Positions 27,353 to 35,884 are shown, numbered from the stretch's first letter. The stretch: DNA of 39,373 nucleotides from Rhodobacter sp. (GCA_030065095.1 JASJDP010000039.1:1-39373); one strand, 5' to 3'. A program made the numbers and translations. The notes: a model not told the origin generated them from the sequence alone.

Positions 27353-27477
27353 AGTGTCCCGAACTGTCCGGCGGACACTCTGCGGACAGTTGGCGGACAC
27401 TCTTCCGAAAAAATGATGCGATTTCAGTTGGTTGAGGAAAGTGTCCTGAAGTGTCCAGTACGACAGGGACATAGACA
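27353..27477. repeat. GTGTCC/GGACAC repeat region, candidate replication origin or regulator site
   Basis: The 223-bp spacer between two early genes holds about eight GTGTCC-like units on both strands: 27354, 27366, 27374, 27385, 27395, 27441, 27451 and one near 27468. Two nested inverted repeats form a long hairpin: AGTGTCC (27353-27359) with GGACACT (27395-27401), and AACTGTCCG (27362-27370) with CGGACAGTT (27383-27391). AT-rich purine runs follow (27470-27500). This resembles iterons plus an unwinding region. It can also be read as a 20-codon frame of no likely function. Confidence 0.5.
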
Positions 27478-27565
27478 GAGACAAAGAAAAAGACAGTGGC
27501 GCTTTTCCGTTGACGGCTGTGCAGGCCGCAATCTGGAACAGGCTTAGAAAAGAGGATGCAGGCAC

Positions 27566-28249
27566 ATGAGCGACAGCGACAGAACCGAAACGAAGCGCGA
27601 CCGGGTCAGGCGGCTGCTGATCACACCCTTGCTTGAGTACGGCATGCGCCGCCCGTCCTGGCTGCAGCCCAAGCGGAACGCTGATGGCGAGGTTGAAAAG
27701 ACGCTGGAGGATGTCTATCGCGACTACCTCAACCGCCTGGCCGACAACCTGGGCTACATGACCGATGACGGACTGGACCGTCTGCGCCAGTCGCTGGTCT
27801 TCAACGGCGAGCCGCCGCCGCCCTCCACGCGCCGCAATCCGGGGCGGCGCTATCGCGATGAATTCCCGTCTTTCGTGGCGGTGTTCGATCTGGCCAACGC
27901 CTTTGAGGAATGCCCGCTGCACCAATGGCCGGGCTTGCGCAGCTGGTTCGGGTCCGTCGCCGGGCCGAAGGCGCTGCAGCTCGACACAGCGGTCGAGACC
28001 TACGATTTCATTCTCGCCCTCAAGCGCCCGCCGTTCAGGGAAAGCGACCGCAGGGCGATCAGCGAAGACGCCGCGCGCCGCCGCGCCTTTCTCGCGGGGC
28101 TGGAAAAGGGCTTTGTCACGCCCGCCGACGAGAACAGGCGCACGCGCTACGTGCACCGGCTGGCCAAGGTCAAGGCGCTGATCCAAGAGTTTCAGGGACA
28201 GGACGATGCCGGCGAATTCCACCACCGCGAGCCCGGGGCGGCGGCGTGA
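27566..28249 (+). CDS. Hypothetical early protein
   Basis: 227 residues from ATG 27566. Highly charged and mostly helical, with an Arg-rich N-terminus (ETKRDRVRRLLITPLLEYGMRRPSWLQPKRN), a helical middle (VYRDYLNRLADNLGYMTDDGLDRLRQSLV) and a basic second half (RRRAFLAGLEKGF...RRTRYVHRLAKVKALIQEFQ). Not recognised. Coupled through GTGA to the next gene. A DNA-binding or replication-accessory role fits its position. Confidence 0.65.
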   Translation: MSDSDRTETKRDRVRRLLITPLLEYGMRRPSWLQPKRNADGEVEKTLEDVYRDYLNRLADNLGYMTDDGLDRLRQSLVFNGEPPPPSTRRNPGRRYRDEFPSFVAVFDLANAFEECPLHQWPGLRSWFGSVAGPKALQLDTAVETYDFILALKRPPFRESDRRAISEDAARRRAFLAGLEKGFVTPADENRRTRYVHRLAKVKALIQEFQGQDDAGEFHHREPGAAA

Positions 28250-28956
28250 ACGCGTTGGGGCGCATGGACGCCGAGGGCGAGGCCGTTCGTCCGAACGAAG
28301 CCAAAGAACATCTGTTTCCCGAAGACCGGCCGCTCGACCCTGTGACCGGCAAAGAGCTGATCGCCACATGGCCGCTTTGCATGTGGGCCTTCGGCGACGA
28401 AAAGGCGGTGCTCGACCGCGACGACAGGCCGCTTTGCCGGCCGTCCTTCGGCACCGAATACTTGATCCTGCAGCGCGGCGCCTTGGGCGGCGTGGCGATC
28501 GACACATCGCCGGGCCGGTCGCTGCCGCATGAGGACGCGCAGATGGTGGCCTCTCTCGTCCAGTCGGTGCTGCCCTGGGGTCAGGCCCGGCTGATCGCCG
28601 ACTGCGCCCGCCGCATGACCCCGCCCGACTGGAAGCCCAATCCCCAGCCCACCTGCCAGCCGGTGGCGTGGCGGGGCAGCAAGAACGGGCGCTATGCCCA
28701 GACGGAAGTGTGGCGAGGCCGGGATCGCTGGTATCCGGTCGGCTGCAGGAAGTTCGGTCGAGCCTGTCCGGTGACCTATACCGACACGGCGGATGAGATC
28801 AAAGCGGAGCGTGGTGTCTACCTCGACTGGATCGGCGGATTGATCAAGCTGCGCAAGGCTTTCCGCCCTATCTTGTGGTCAAAATACTGCCTGACCCAAC
28901 ACCTGCCGCCGCCGCGCCCATGGAAAAATTCCTTGACTTCATTCCCAAACGCTTGA
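28246..28956 (+). CDS. Hypothetical early protein, last before terminator
   Basis: 236 residues from GTG 28246 overlapping the previous stop (ATG 28264 is an alternative). Soluble, with Trp- and Cys-containing patches (LIATWPLCMWAFGDEKAV, RPSFGTEYLILQRG, WRGRDRWYPVGCRKFGRACPVTY). The C-terminal tail is Pro/Ser-rich. Not recognised. It closes the rightward early block; a strong terminator follows 22 bases later. Confidence 0.68.
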   Translation: MNALGRMDAEGEAVRPNEAKEHLFPEDRPLDPVTGKELIATWPLCMWAFGDEKAVLDRDDRPLCRPSFGTEYLILQRGALGGVAIDTSPGRSLPHEDAQMVASLVQSVLPWGQARLIADCARRMTPPDWKPNPQPTCQPVAWRGSKNGRYAQTEVWRGRDRWYPVGCRKFGRACPVTYTDTADEIKAERGVYLDWIGGLIKLRKAFRPILWSKYCLTQHLPPPRPWKNSLTSFPNA

Positions 28957-28978
28957 CATAAGCGAATCGAACACAACT

Positions 28979-29011
28979 GCGCCCGGAGCCAAGATGGCCC
29001 CGGGCGCTTTT
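28979..29011 (+). terminator. Rho-independent terminator after early genes
   Basis: GCGCCCGG (28979-28986) pairs with CCGGGCGC (29000-29007), extended by a GCC/GGC inner pair after one mismatch, loop AAGAT, followed by TTTT at 29008-29011. It separates the early block from the oxygenase/packaging genes. Confidence 0.85.
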
Positions 29012-29229
29012 CGTTGGTGCACCTCGGCCCGCAGCGAGCAGACATCCCCCAGGTGGCAGCGGCCAGGTGACGGGCGGCGGGACGGGACGAGCCCGCCGCC
29101 CACTATCCAGTAAACAAAACGCGGGTCCTTCCGGCCGCCAACCGTATACGGTGCGGCGGAGTGTTTCGCGTTCGCCGCTGCAGCCTTTGGATCGGCTGCA
29201 ACTCCGATCAGACTAAGGACATCCTGACG
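29012..29229. other. Non-coding spacer with hairpin and 12-bp palindrome
   Basis: No gene on the plus strand. It holds a perfect 10-bp stem GGGCGGCGGG (29072-29081) / CCCGCCGCCC (29092-29101) with a 10-base loop, and a perfect palindrome ACCGTATACGGT (29141-29152) flanked by CCGCC (29135-29139) and GGCGG (29155-29159). The late promoter, an operator or part of the packaging region may lie here. The long minus-strand frame crossing this spacer is antisense to the oxygenase gene and judged a shadow. Confidence 0.5.
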
Positions 29230-29733
29230 ATGCTGACAGAGCCGCTGAAACTCCACCGTTGGCGCAGGGCCCGTAAGGCGTTCAAAGGCCTGGAGCGTGC
29301 ATTCGAGGCACACCGGGCCTCGCACCTTGGCGGCACGCTTGCTGTCGGCGGCAGTTGGGCAGGTCCGAAGACGCTCTTTGACGACTGCCCCGAGCCAACC
29401 ATCGGGCTGCGCAAGTGGCTCGCGACACTGCTGCCAGCGGGCAGTTGGACGATAGACGCTTGGGGCGTGTTGCACCAGGTGGGCGACAGGCTCACCCCGC
29501 ACGATCACGTCAAAAGCCACCGCGGCGGCAACAACCTTTGGGCAGGCGTCTACTGGCTCGACCCAGCCGGCGACGGTGATCTCTTCTGTTACCGGATGGC
29601 CGCCGACCTGGTCGAGGTTGCACCGGTAGCCGGCGCGGCGTTGCTCTTCCCGGCCGATCTGGTGCATTCCACCACGCCTGCAACACAAGCCCGCCGGGCG
29701 ATTGCCTTCAATGTCCAGGCCGCAGGCCAATGA
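29230..29733 (+). CDS. 2OG-Fe(II) oxygenase-like protein
   Basis: 167 residues from ATG 29230 (an upstream GTG at 29161 is less likely; only a weak AAGGA lies upstream). Residues about 88-115 (RLTPHDHVKSHRGGNNLWAGVYWLDPAG) and 132-162 (PVAGAALLFPADLVHSTTPATQARRAIAFNV) follow the double-stranded beta-helix pattern of phage 2OG-FeII_Oxy_5 proteins: His/Asp near 91-93, distal His146, and Arg155/156 for 2-oxoglutarate. It would hydroxylate a protein, base or small molecule; the target is unknown. Overlaps the HNH gene start by 23 bases. Confidence 0.75.
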   Translation: MLTEPLKLHRWRRARKAFKGLERAFEAHRASHLGGTLAVGGSWAGPKTLFDDCPEPTIGLRKWLATLLPAGSWTIDAWGVLHQVGDRLTPHDHVKSHRGGNNLWAGVYWLDPAGDGDLFCYRMAADLVEVAPVAGAALLFPADLVHSTTPATQARRAIAFNVQAAGQ

Positions 29734-30109
29734 CGTGCCGCTTAAACCATGTGCCGGCAGTGGCTGCCGCAAGCTTGTGCCGGTCGACCAGACGCATTGC
29801 GACGCCTGTCACCGCACGGATCGTATCGCGCAATATCGCATGTCCGACCGTGGGCGCGCGGATCGGCCAAGCCGCAAGTGGTACAATTCGAAAGCCTGGA
29901 AACTGCGCCGAAAGCAGCAGCTGCAGCGCGAGCCGTTGTGCAGGCTCTGTCCGACATGGTCGCGGCGTGCGGCGACAATTGCTGATCACGTCATCCCGCA
30001 CCGTGAGGATCGTGCCCTGTTCTTTTTCGGCGAGCTGCAGTCGCTCTGCAAGTCGTGCCACGATGGCAAAAAGCAGCGGCTGGACCGCCGACGCACAAAG
30101 GGGGGGTAG
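29711..30109 (+). CDS. HNH endonuclease (packaging-associated)
   Basis: 132 residues from ATG 29711, inside the end of the oxygenase gene. Zinc-binding pairs CAGSGC, CDAC, CRLC and CKSC surround the HNH core DHVIPHRED (His-Asn/His-type) and LCKSCHDGKKQ. HK97-like phages carry such an HNH gene next to the terminase, where it supports cleavage at cos (gp74 of HK97 is the known example). The gene ends in a run of seven G at the start of the putative cos spacer. Confidence 0.88.
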   Translation: MSRPQANDVPLKPCAGSGCRKLVPVDQTHCDACHRTDRIAQYRMSDRGRADRPSRKWYNSKAWKLRRKQQLQREPLCRLCPTWSRRAATIADHVIPHREDRALFFFGELQSLCKSCHDGKKQRLDRRRTKGG

Positions 30110-30196
30110 GCAAAAGTCCACGACCCTTCTTTTTGCAGACCCGCGCCCCAACCAGATTTTTTCGCGTGCGGTTTTTGGCAGGGGGGGTCTGCTGCT
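30110..30196. other. cos: HNH-TerS spacer, candidate cos/packaging site
   Basis: The spacer is framed by two exact AGGGGGGGT sequences (30099-30107 and 30180-30188), 81 bp apart, with T-rich tracts (TTCTTTTTGC, GATTTTTTCGCG, GGTTTTTGG) between. In HK97 the cos site lies between the HNH gene and the small terminase gene, so by position this is the best cos candidate. The exact nick site cannot be read. Confidence 0.45.
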
Positions 30197-30652
30197 GTGA
30201 CCGACCTGGCGACCGTCGACAAGCTCGCCGAGTTGCTGGGGGGCTGGCCGGGGTATTTCGGCGAGACCGAGCTGCAGCACGGGCGATCGATCCTGGCGCA
30301 GCTCCGCCGCGACCGGCTGGTCGACGAGCCGGTGTTCGGCATCGCGTGTCGCTACGCGGTCCACCGTGCGGCCTATGACCGGGTGAGCGCCCGGATCAAG
30401 GAGGCTGAGGTCGACACCGATGCGGGGCCTGCCGATGACAAAAACTATTTGAGCGGCGACGAGCAAACCCGGGCCTATCATTTCAACAAGCTGGCCACGG
30501 TCGAGCGCGAGCTCGTAGCAACCCCCTATCAGCGCCTCAAGGCCGGACAAAGTGCGCAAACCACGTTCATGGATGTGCTGATCGAGGCACCGAAAGAGGT
30601 GGGCGGCAACAATTCGGTCACGCCCTTCCGCCCGCTTTCGCGTCAGACCTAG
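30197..30652 (+). CDS. terS: Terminase small subunit (P27-like)
   Basis: 151 residues from GTG 30197 (G-run 9 bases upstream). The helical pattern (TDLATVDKLAELLGGWPGYFGETELQHGRSILAQLRRDRLV, CRYAVHRAAYDRVSARIKE, HFNKLATVERELVATPYQRLKAG) is that of P27-family small terminases, which recognise the packaging site and stimulate the large subunit. Directly upstream of the large terminase, with 6 bases between. Confidence 0.86.
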   Translation: MTDLATVDKLAELLGGWPGYFGETELQHGRSILAQLRRDRLVDEPVFGIACRYAVHRAAYDRVSARIKEAEVDTDAGPADDKNYLSGDEQTRAYHFNKLATVERELVATPYQRLKAGQSAQTTFMDVLIEAPKEVGGNNSVTPFRPLSRQT

Positions 30653-30658
30653 ACGAAC

Positions 30659-32428
30659 ATGCCCGACACTCCGATCACAGAACGTGGGCTCGAATGGGCT
30701 GACCAGGTAGCTGCAGGGACGATCCCTAGCTGCCGGCGCGCCAAGCAGGCTGTGCAACGCTTTCATGATGACCTGGCGCGCGCCGACACGCCAGAATTTC
30801 CTTTCATCTTCGACCGGGTCGCGGCAGAGCACCTTTGCGCCTTCGTCGAGGCCTGCCCGCATGTCGAGGGTGTCTGGGCGGCGCGCGGCGAAAATATCGA
30901 GCTGTCGGGTTGGCAAGCCTTTGCACTGGCCAACATCAACGGCTGGCGCCACTGCGACACCGGCTTACGTCGGTTCCGCACCGTCTATATCGAAGTGCCG
31001 CGCAAAAACGGGAAATCAACGTTACTCGCCGCTGTTGGCCTGTACTTTCTCGGGCCGGATGGCGAGCCGGGCGCCAAGGTGTTTTCTGCCGCTACCTCCA
31101 CCGACCAGGCCAGGATCGTGTTCGACGTGGCTAGAGCGATGGCTCTGCAGGGTAGAGTGGGCAATCAGCCGCTTGACCGGGTGCTTGAAATTCATGTCGA
31201 GGAACACAAGATCCGGCCATTCGATCAGCAGCGACCAGAGCGGTTAGATCCTGCGGCTGTCTTCAAGCCGATCGCGGCGCAAACGAAAAGCCAGGACGGC
31301 AAGAACCCTCATCTGGCGATCATCGACGAGTTACACGAGCATCAAAAACGCGATGTGTGGGACGCAATGTCCTCTGCACTAGGCGCGCGCCAGCACCCGC
31401 TTTTGATCGCGATCACGACCGCGGGTCACAACACCGCAGGCGTGTGCTTCGAACAGCGCCGCTACCTGACGCGGTTGCTTGACCGGGTGATGGAGGATGA
31501 GAGTTACTTTGGATTGATTTTCGAGGCCGACGAGGGTGACGAGGCAGGAGATCCGGCGACCTGGGCCAAAGCCAATCCGAACCTAGGCATTTCCAAATCC
31601 GAAGAATATCTCGCCGGTGAATGGAAAAAGGCCCAGGCGAGTCCGGCGGCTATGGGTGAGTTCCTGCGCAAGCACCTCGACATCTGGACCAGCATCGGCG
31701 CTGCGGCGATCGACATGGAGGCCTGGCGCGCGGCCGAGGATCCCGACATGGCTTTGCAGGAATATGCCGGGCACCGCGCGCTGATCGGCGTTGACCTTGC
31801 GGTGCGGGAGGACTTTGCCAGTGTCGTCGCGGCTCTGCCCGACGGTCGGGATATGCGTGTCTTCAGCTGGCATTTTCTGCCCGAGGCCATCGTCAACCGC
31901 GACGGAAACGAGCATTTCTGGGGCTGGAAAAACGAGGGCCTGATCACGACCACGCCGGGGGCCGAGCTGGATCTGAACGCGGTCGAAGCGCTGGTGCTGC
32001 AGCTTGCCGGCATTGAAGTCGATGCCTGGCAGCGTGACGACCTGGTCGAGCTGGATGTCGAGTCGGTGATCTATGACCCACATCTGGCCGCCCAGATGGC
32101 GGCGACCTGGGACGCCGAGGGCCTGACCGCAATCAAGCTGATGCAGCGGGCGCGATATCTCGACGAGCCGTTTCAGCGACTCATCGCGGCAGTCGATGAC
32201 CGGCGGCTGATCACCGATGGCAATCCGGTGCTGACTTGGATGGCGGGAAACACGCTGCAGAAAAAAGTGCAAGGGGGCGACATGATCTACCCGGCGAAGA
32301 TGGCACCGGAAGAGAAAATCGACGGGATCTCGGCCCTGGTCAATGCGATGTGGCCTCTCGGCCAGGCCGAGGACGAGGAGCCGGCTGGCCCGTCGGTCTA
32401 TGAATCTCGCGGCGTGCTGGTGGTGTAG
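30659..32428 (+). CDS. terL: Terminase large subunit
   Basis: 589 residues from ATG 30659. ATPase: Walker A RKNGKST (115-121) and Walker B HLAIIDELHEH (D223/E224). Nuclease: an RNase H-like domain starts at LIGVDLAVREDFASVV, with acidic residues also at VESVIYDPHLAAQ. This is the HK97-type (Terminase_1) family that cuts at cos and pumps DNA into proheads. Full length. Portal follows after 11 bases. Confidence 0.96.
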   Translation: MPDTPITERGLEWADQVAAGTIPSCRRAKQAVQRFHDDLARADTPEFPFIFDRVAAEHLCAFVEACPHVEGVWAARGENIELSGWQAFALANINGWRHCDTGLRRFRTVYIEVPRKNGKSTLLAAVGLYFLGPDGEPGAKVFSAATSTDQARIVFDVARAMALQGRVGNQPLDRVLEIHVEEHKIRPFDQQRPERLDPAAVFKPIAAQTKSQDGKNPHLAIIDELHEHQKRDVWDAMSSALGARQHPLLIAITTAGHNTAGVCFEQRRYLTRLLDRVMEDESYFGLIFEADEGDEAGDPATWAKANPNLGISKSEEYLAGEWKKAQASPAAMGEFLRKHLDIWTSIGAAAIDMEAWRAAEDPDMALQEYAGHRALIGVDLAVREDFASVVAALPDGRDMRVFSWHFLPEAIVNRDGNEHFWGWKNEGLITTTPGAELDLNAVEALVLQLAGIEVDAWQRDDLVELDVESVIYDPHLAAQMAATWDAEGLTAIKLMQRARYLDEPFQRLIAAVDDRRLITDGNPVLTWMAGNTLQKKVQGGDMIYPAKMAPEEKIDGISALVNAMWPLGQAEDEEPAGPSVYESRGVLVV

Positions 32429-32439
32429 GGGTTGCGGCA

Positions 32440-33672
32440 ATGAGCTTTTTTGGCTGGCTTCGCCCCAAAGCAGCAACCCAAAGCGCTGGCAGCACCACGA
32501 TCGACGGACCTGACGACATTGAACGCGCTATTCGCATAGGGCTAAGTGGCACCGCCGCCGGGGTCAGCGTCACGCCCGATAGCGCCATGCGCCAGGGCGC
32601 GGTCTATGCCTGCGTCCGGCTCATATCAGGCGCGGTGGCCAACATGCCGCTCGACCTGAAGCAGCGCGTCGACGAAAACACCCGGATTGAGCGCAACGAT
32701 CTGCCGCTTGCAAACGTGCTGCGTCGCAAGCCGAACGGCTGGCAGAAAGCCGCGATGTTTCGGCGCATGCTGACCGCACACCTGGTGCTGCGCGGCAATG
32801 CCTATGCGCAGATCGTGCGCGGGATCGGCGGCCGGGTGATCGCGCTACACCCGATGCACCCTGACCGCGTCGAGCCAAAGCAGCGCGACGACTTGAGCCT
32901 GATCTACAAATACACCCGCCGCGACGGTGGCCGGGTGACATTCAAACAGGGCGAGATCCTGCACCTGGTTGGGCTGTCGCTGGACGGCGTGACCGGCGTT
33001 TCGGTGATCACCTATGCCCGCGAAGCGATCGGGCTTAGCCAGACTCAAGAACGCCACGGTGCCACCACGTTCAAGAACGCGGCCCGACCGTCGATTGTAC
33101 TGACGCACCCCGGGCAGCTTGGCAAAGAAGGCCTCGAAAACCTTCGGACGAGTGTCGATCAGTATCGCGCCGGAGGCGAAAGCGAAGGCAAAGCCTTGAT
33201 CCTCGAAGAGGACATGAAGGCTGACCAAATGCAGATGACGGCTGAAGATGCGCAATGGATCGAAAGCCGAAAGTTCTCGCGAAGCGATATTGCGATGTTC
33301 TTCGGAGTACCGCCGCACATGATCGGCGACACCGACAAAAGCACGTCCTGGGGGACGGGCATCGAAAATATGGGCATCGGCTTCACGACTTACACGCTGG
33401 AGGATTACCTCACCACCTGGGAACAAGGCATCGACGTGGACCTGGTCACGGACCCGAGCGTCTTTGCCAAGTTCAACCGCAACGCGCTTTTGCGCGGCGA
33501 TAGCAAATCCCGGCAGGGCTATTACACCGCAATGCTGCAATGGGGCGTGATGAGCCCCAACGAGATCCGCGCGCTGGAGGACCAAAACCCGCGCGAGGGC
33601 GGCGACATCTACTATCCGCCTCCCAACACCGCCGGCAAACCTGACCCCGACGACGAAGGAAACGAAACATGA
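32440..33672 (+). CDS. Portal protein (HK97 family)
   Basis: 410 residues from ATG 32440. Family features include AMRQGAVYACVRLISGAVANMPLDL, LLRRKPN-type text (VLRRKPNGWQ), MTAHLVLRGNAYAQIVR, GEILHLVGLSLDGVTGVSVI, FFGVPPHMIGDTDKSTSWGTGIENM and LLRGDSKSRQGYYTAMLQWGVMSPNEIRALE. The dodecameric portal is the DNA entry channel and the docking site for terminase and connectors. Its stop overlaps the protease start (ATGA). Confidence 0.96.
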   Translation: MSFFGWLRPKAATQSAGSTTIDGPDDIERAIRIGLSGTAAGVSVTPDSAMRQGAVYACVRLISGAVANMPLDLKQRVDENTRIERNDLPLANVLRRKPNGWQKAAMFRRMLTAHLVLRGNAYAQIVRGIGGRVIALHPMHPDRVEPKQRDDLSLIYKYTRRDGGRVTFKQGEILHLVGLSLDGVTGVSVITYAREAIGLSQTQERHGATTFKNAARPSIVLTHPGQLGKEGLENLRTSVDQYRAGGESEGKALILEEDMKADQMQMTAEDAQWIESRKFSRSDIAMFFGVPPHMIGDTDKSTSWGTGIENMGIGFTTYTLEDYLTTWEQGIDVDLVTDPSVFAKFNRNALLRGDSKSRQGYYTAMLQWGVMSPNEIRALEDQNPREGGDIYYPPPNTAGKPDPDDEGNET

Positions 33673-34511
33673 CCTTGCGCACCTTGCCCGAGATGACCGC
33701 CGCGCGGTTGCCCGACACCTTTGCGTTTACCCATGACGACGAGGCGCTGCAGCGCTGGCAGGCCGGTGTGCGTGCCGAGCAAACGCCGGAAAACACAATC
33801 TCGATTCTCGACGTGATCGGCGAGGATTTCTGGACCGGCGGCGGCGTGACATCGAAGCGGGTCGCGGCAGCGCTGCGCCAGATCGGAGACACCGAGGTCT
33901 TTGTCGACATCAACAGCCCCGGCGGCGATTTCTTCGAGGGCGTCGCGATCTTCAACCAGCTGCGTTTGCACAAGCACAAGGTGACGGTGAGGATTCTCGG
34001 CCTGGCCGCATCCGCCGCGTCGCTGATTTCCATGTCCGGCGACGAGATCCAGATCGGCAAGGCCGGGTTCATGATGGTCCATAATGCCTGGGTGTTGGCG
34101 GTCGGAAACCGCCACGATATGCGCGCCGCCGCCGACACGCTGGAACCGTTCGACGATGCAATGGCGACCGTCTATTCGGAGCGCGCGGGTGTCGAGAAAA
34201 AGGCTGCCGTTCGCTGGATGGACGACGAGCAATGGTTCAACGGCGAGCAAGCCGTCGAGGCTGGCCTTGCTGACGACTTCCTGACCGCCGACACCGCGAT
34301 CGACGCGACCGCCGCTGCGGCGCATGAAGACATCAACGCCCTGCGGCGCGCGGATGCGCTGTTCGCCAGGGCCGGATTGACCCGCTCGCAGAGCCGTAGC
34401 CTGCTGGGCGAGATCAAAGGGGGCACGCAAGACGCTGCCCCAAACGCCACGCAAGACGCTGGCGATTGGACGGCTGCCGCCGCGCAGCTGATCGCAACCC
34501 TCAAAACATAG
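33669..34511 (+). CDS. ClpP-like head maturation protease
   Basis: 280 residues from ATG 33669. ClpP/S14 fold with INSPGGDFFEG (82-91), nucleophile Ser115 in GLAASAAS, His138 in MMVHNAW, and a plausible Asp162 (LEPFDDAM). It would process the capsid protein N-terminus during maturation. The C-terminal 60 residues are a variable helical extension that may act as scaffold. It sits between portal and capsid, the standard HK97-like order. Confidence 0.93.
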   Translation: MTLRTLPEMTAARLPDTFAFTHDDEALQRWQAGVRAEQTPENTISILDVIGEDFWTGGGVTSKRVAAALRQIGDTEVFVDINSPGGDFFEGVAIFNQLRLHKHKVTVRILGLAASAASLISMSGDEIQIGKAGFMMVHNAWVLAVGNRHDMRAAADTLEPFDDAMATVYSERAGVEKKAAVRWMDDEQWFNGEQAVEAGLADDFLTADTAIDATAAAAHEDINALRRADALFARAGLTRSQSRSLLGEIKGGTQDAAPNATQDAGDWTAAAAQLIATLKT

Positions 34512-34522
34512 GGAAACCCCCG

Positions 34523-35854
34523 ATGACCAAGAAACTAATTGCGGCCTCGGCCGCGCTGGCGGCGTGTGCCGCAACCACCGCCATTCCCGGCCCGCGCGGG
34601 ATCCAATACGTGCGCGCTGACATGTCGAACCCGGCTGCCATCCTGGCGGAACTGCAAAACGCCTTTTCCGAATTCCGGGAAGAGCAAACGCAAGCGATCG
34701 CGGATCTGCGATCGGGCCAAGAGGATGTCGTGCGGACCGAAAAGGTCGAGCGTATCAACGGTCAGATCACCGAACTGACCCAGGCCCTGGAGACAGCCAA
34801 TCAGGCGATCGCCGGTCTGCAAATCGGGGGCGGTGGCGGAGGCCAGGTCGACCCGGCCGTGGCTGAGCACGCCCAGGCCTTCAACAGCTGGTTCCGGCGC
34901 GGCGATGCCGCGGCCGAGGCGAGCTTGCCGCAACTCCAAATCAACGCTGCCCTTAGCACCGACAGCAACCCGGATGGTGGTTGGCTGGTGCCCGAGGAAA
35001 TGGCCAACGAGGTCGACCGCGTCGTCGGCACGATTTCAGCCATGCGCGATATCGCGATGACAATGACCATTGGCACCGACACGTACAAAAAGCTCGTCGG
35101 CGTCGGCGGCACCGGATCGGGCTGGGTTGGCGAAAAGGCGGCGCGCACGGAAACCAACACTCCGACGCTGGAAGAGCTGATCTTCAACATGATGGAGGTC
35201 TATGCCAACCCGGCTGTCACCCAGCGCTCGCTTGACGATTCCCGCCTCGACATCGCAGCCTGGCTCGCCAACGAGGTCGCCATCGAGTTCGCCGAACAAG
35301 AGGGCGCGGCGTTCATCACAGGCGATGGTGTGAACAAGCCGCGCGGCATCCTGTCTTACGACAAGGTGGCAAATGCTTCCTATGCTTGGGGCAAGACCGG
35401 GTTCATTGTCAGCGGTAAGGCCGATGGCTTCCTCGCGCCAACTGCCTCGGTCTCGCCGGCGGACTGCCTGGTCGATCTATACTACGGCCTGAAGCAGCAG
35501 TACCGAAACGGGGCGACCTGGGTCATGTCGGACGCCACCATGGCGACGGTTCGCAAGTTCAAAGATGCTGACGGCAAATTTATCTGGGCGCCGCCCGGTG
35601 AAACCGGCGAGCTGTCGACGGTGCTGGGTAAGCCGGTGGTAACCGACGACAATATGGAGGCGGTGGCCGCCAATAACTTTCCCGTCGCGTTCGGGAACTT
35701 CCTGCGCGGCTATCTGATCCTCGACCGGTTCGGCATTCGGGTGCTGCGAGATCCTCTGACCAACAAGCCTTATGTGAATTTCTATACCACCAAGCGCGTG
35801 GCCGGCGGAATCCAGAATTTCGAGGCGATCAAGCTCCTGAAAATCTCGACCTGA
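34523..35854 (+). CDS. Major capsid protein (HK97 fold)
   Basis: 443 residues from ATG 34523. The C-terminal ~300 residues are a typical HK97-fold capsid (DSNPDGGWLVPEEMANEVDR, ETNTPTLEELIFNMMEVYANPAVTQRSLDDS, FITGDGVNKPRGIL, ATWVMSDATMATVRKFKD, PVAFGNFLRGYLILDRFGIRVLRDP). Residues about 38-105 form a coiled-coil delta (scaffold) domain followed by a Gly-rich joint (GGGGGGQ), the likely protease cleavage zone. Unusually, residues 1-25 (MTKKLIAASAALAACAATT...) look like a lipoprotein signal. Confidence 0.95.
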   Translation: MTKKLIAASAALAACAATTAIPGPRGIQYVRADMSNPAAILAELQNAFSEFREEQTQAIADLRSGQEDVVRTEKVERINGQITELTQALETANQAIAGLQIGGGGGGQVDPAVAEHAQAFNSWFRRGDAAAEASLPQLQINAALSTDSNPDGGWLVPEEMANEVDRVVGTISAMRDIAMTMTIGTDTYKKLVGVGGTGSGWVGEKAARTETNTPTLEELIFNMMEVYANPAVTQRSLDDSRLDIAAWLANEVAIEFAEQEGAAFITGDGVNKPRGILSYDKVANASYAWGKTGFIVSGKADGFLAPTASVSPADCLVDLYYGLKQQYRNGATWVMSDATMATVRKFKDADGKFIWAPPGETGELSTVLGKPVVTDDNMEAVAANNFPVAFGNFLRGYLILDRFGIRVLRDPLTNKPYVNFYTTKRVAGGIQNFEAIKLLKIST

Positions 35855-35884
35855 CGCGATCGCCTGATCGCCAACGCATCACGA

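Noticed and set aside
27320-28507. Minus-strand 395-codon frame over the repeat region and two early genes
   Set aside because: Antisense shadow of two coupled rightward genes; Arg/Pro-rich with no motif.
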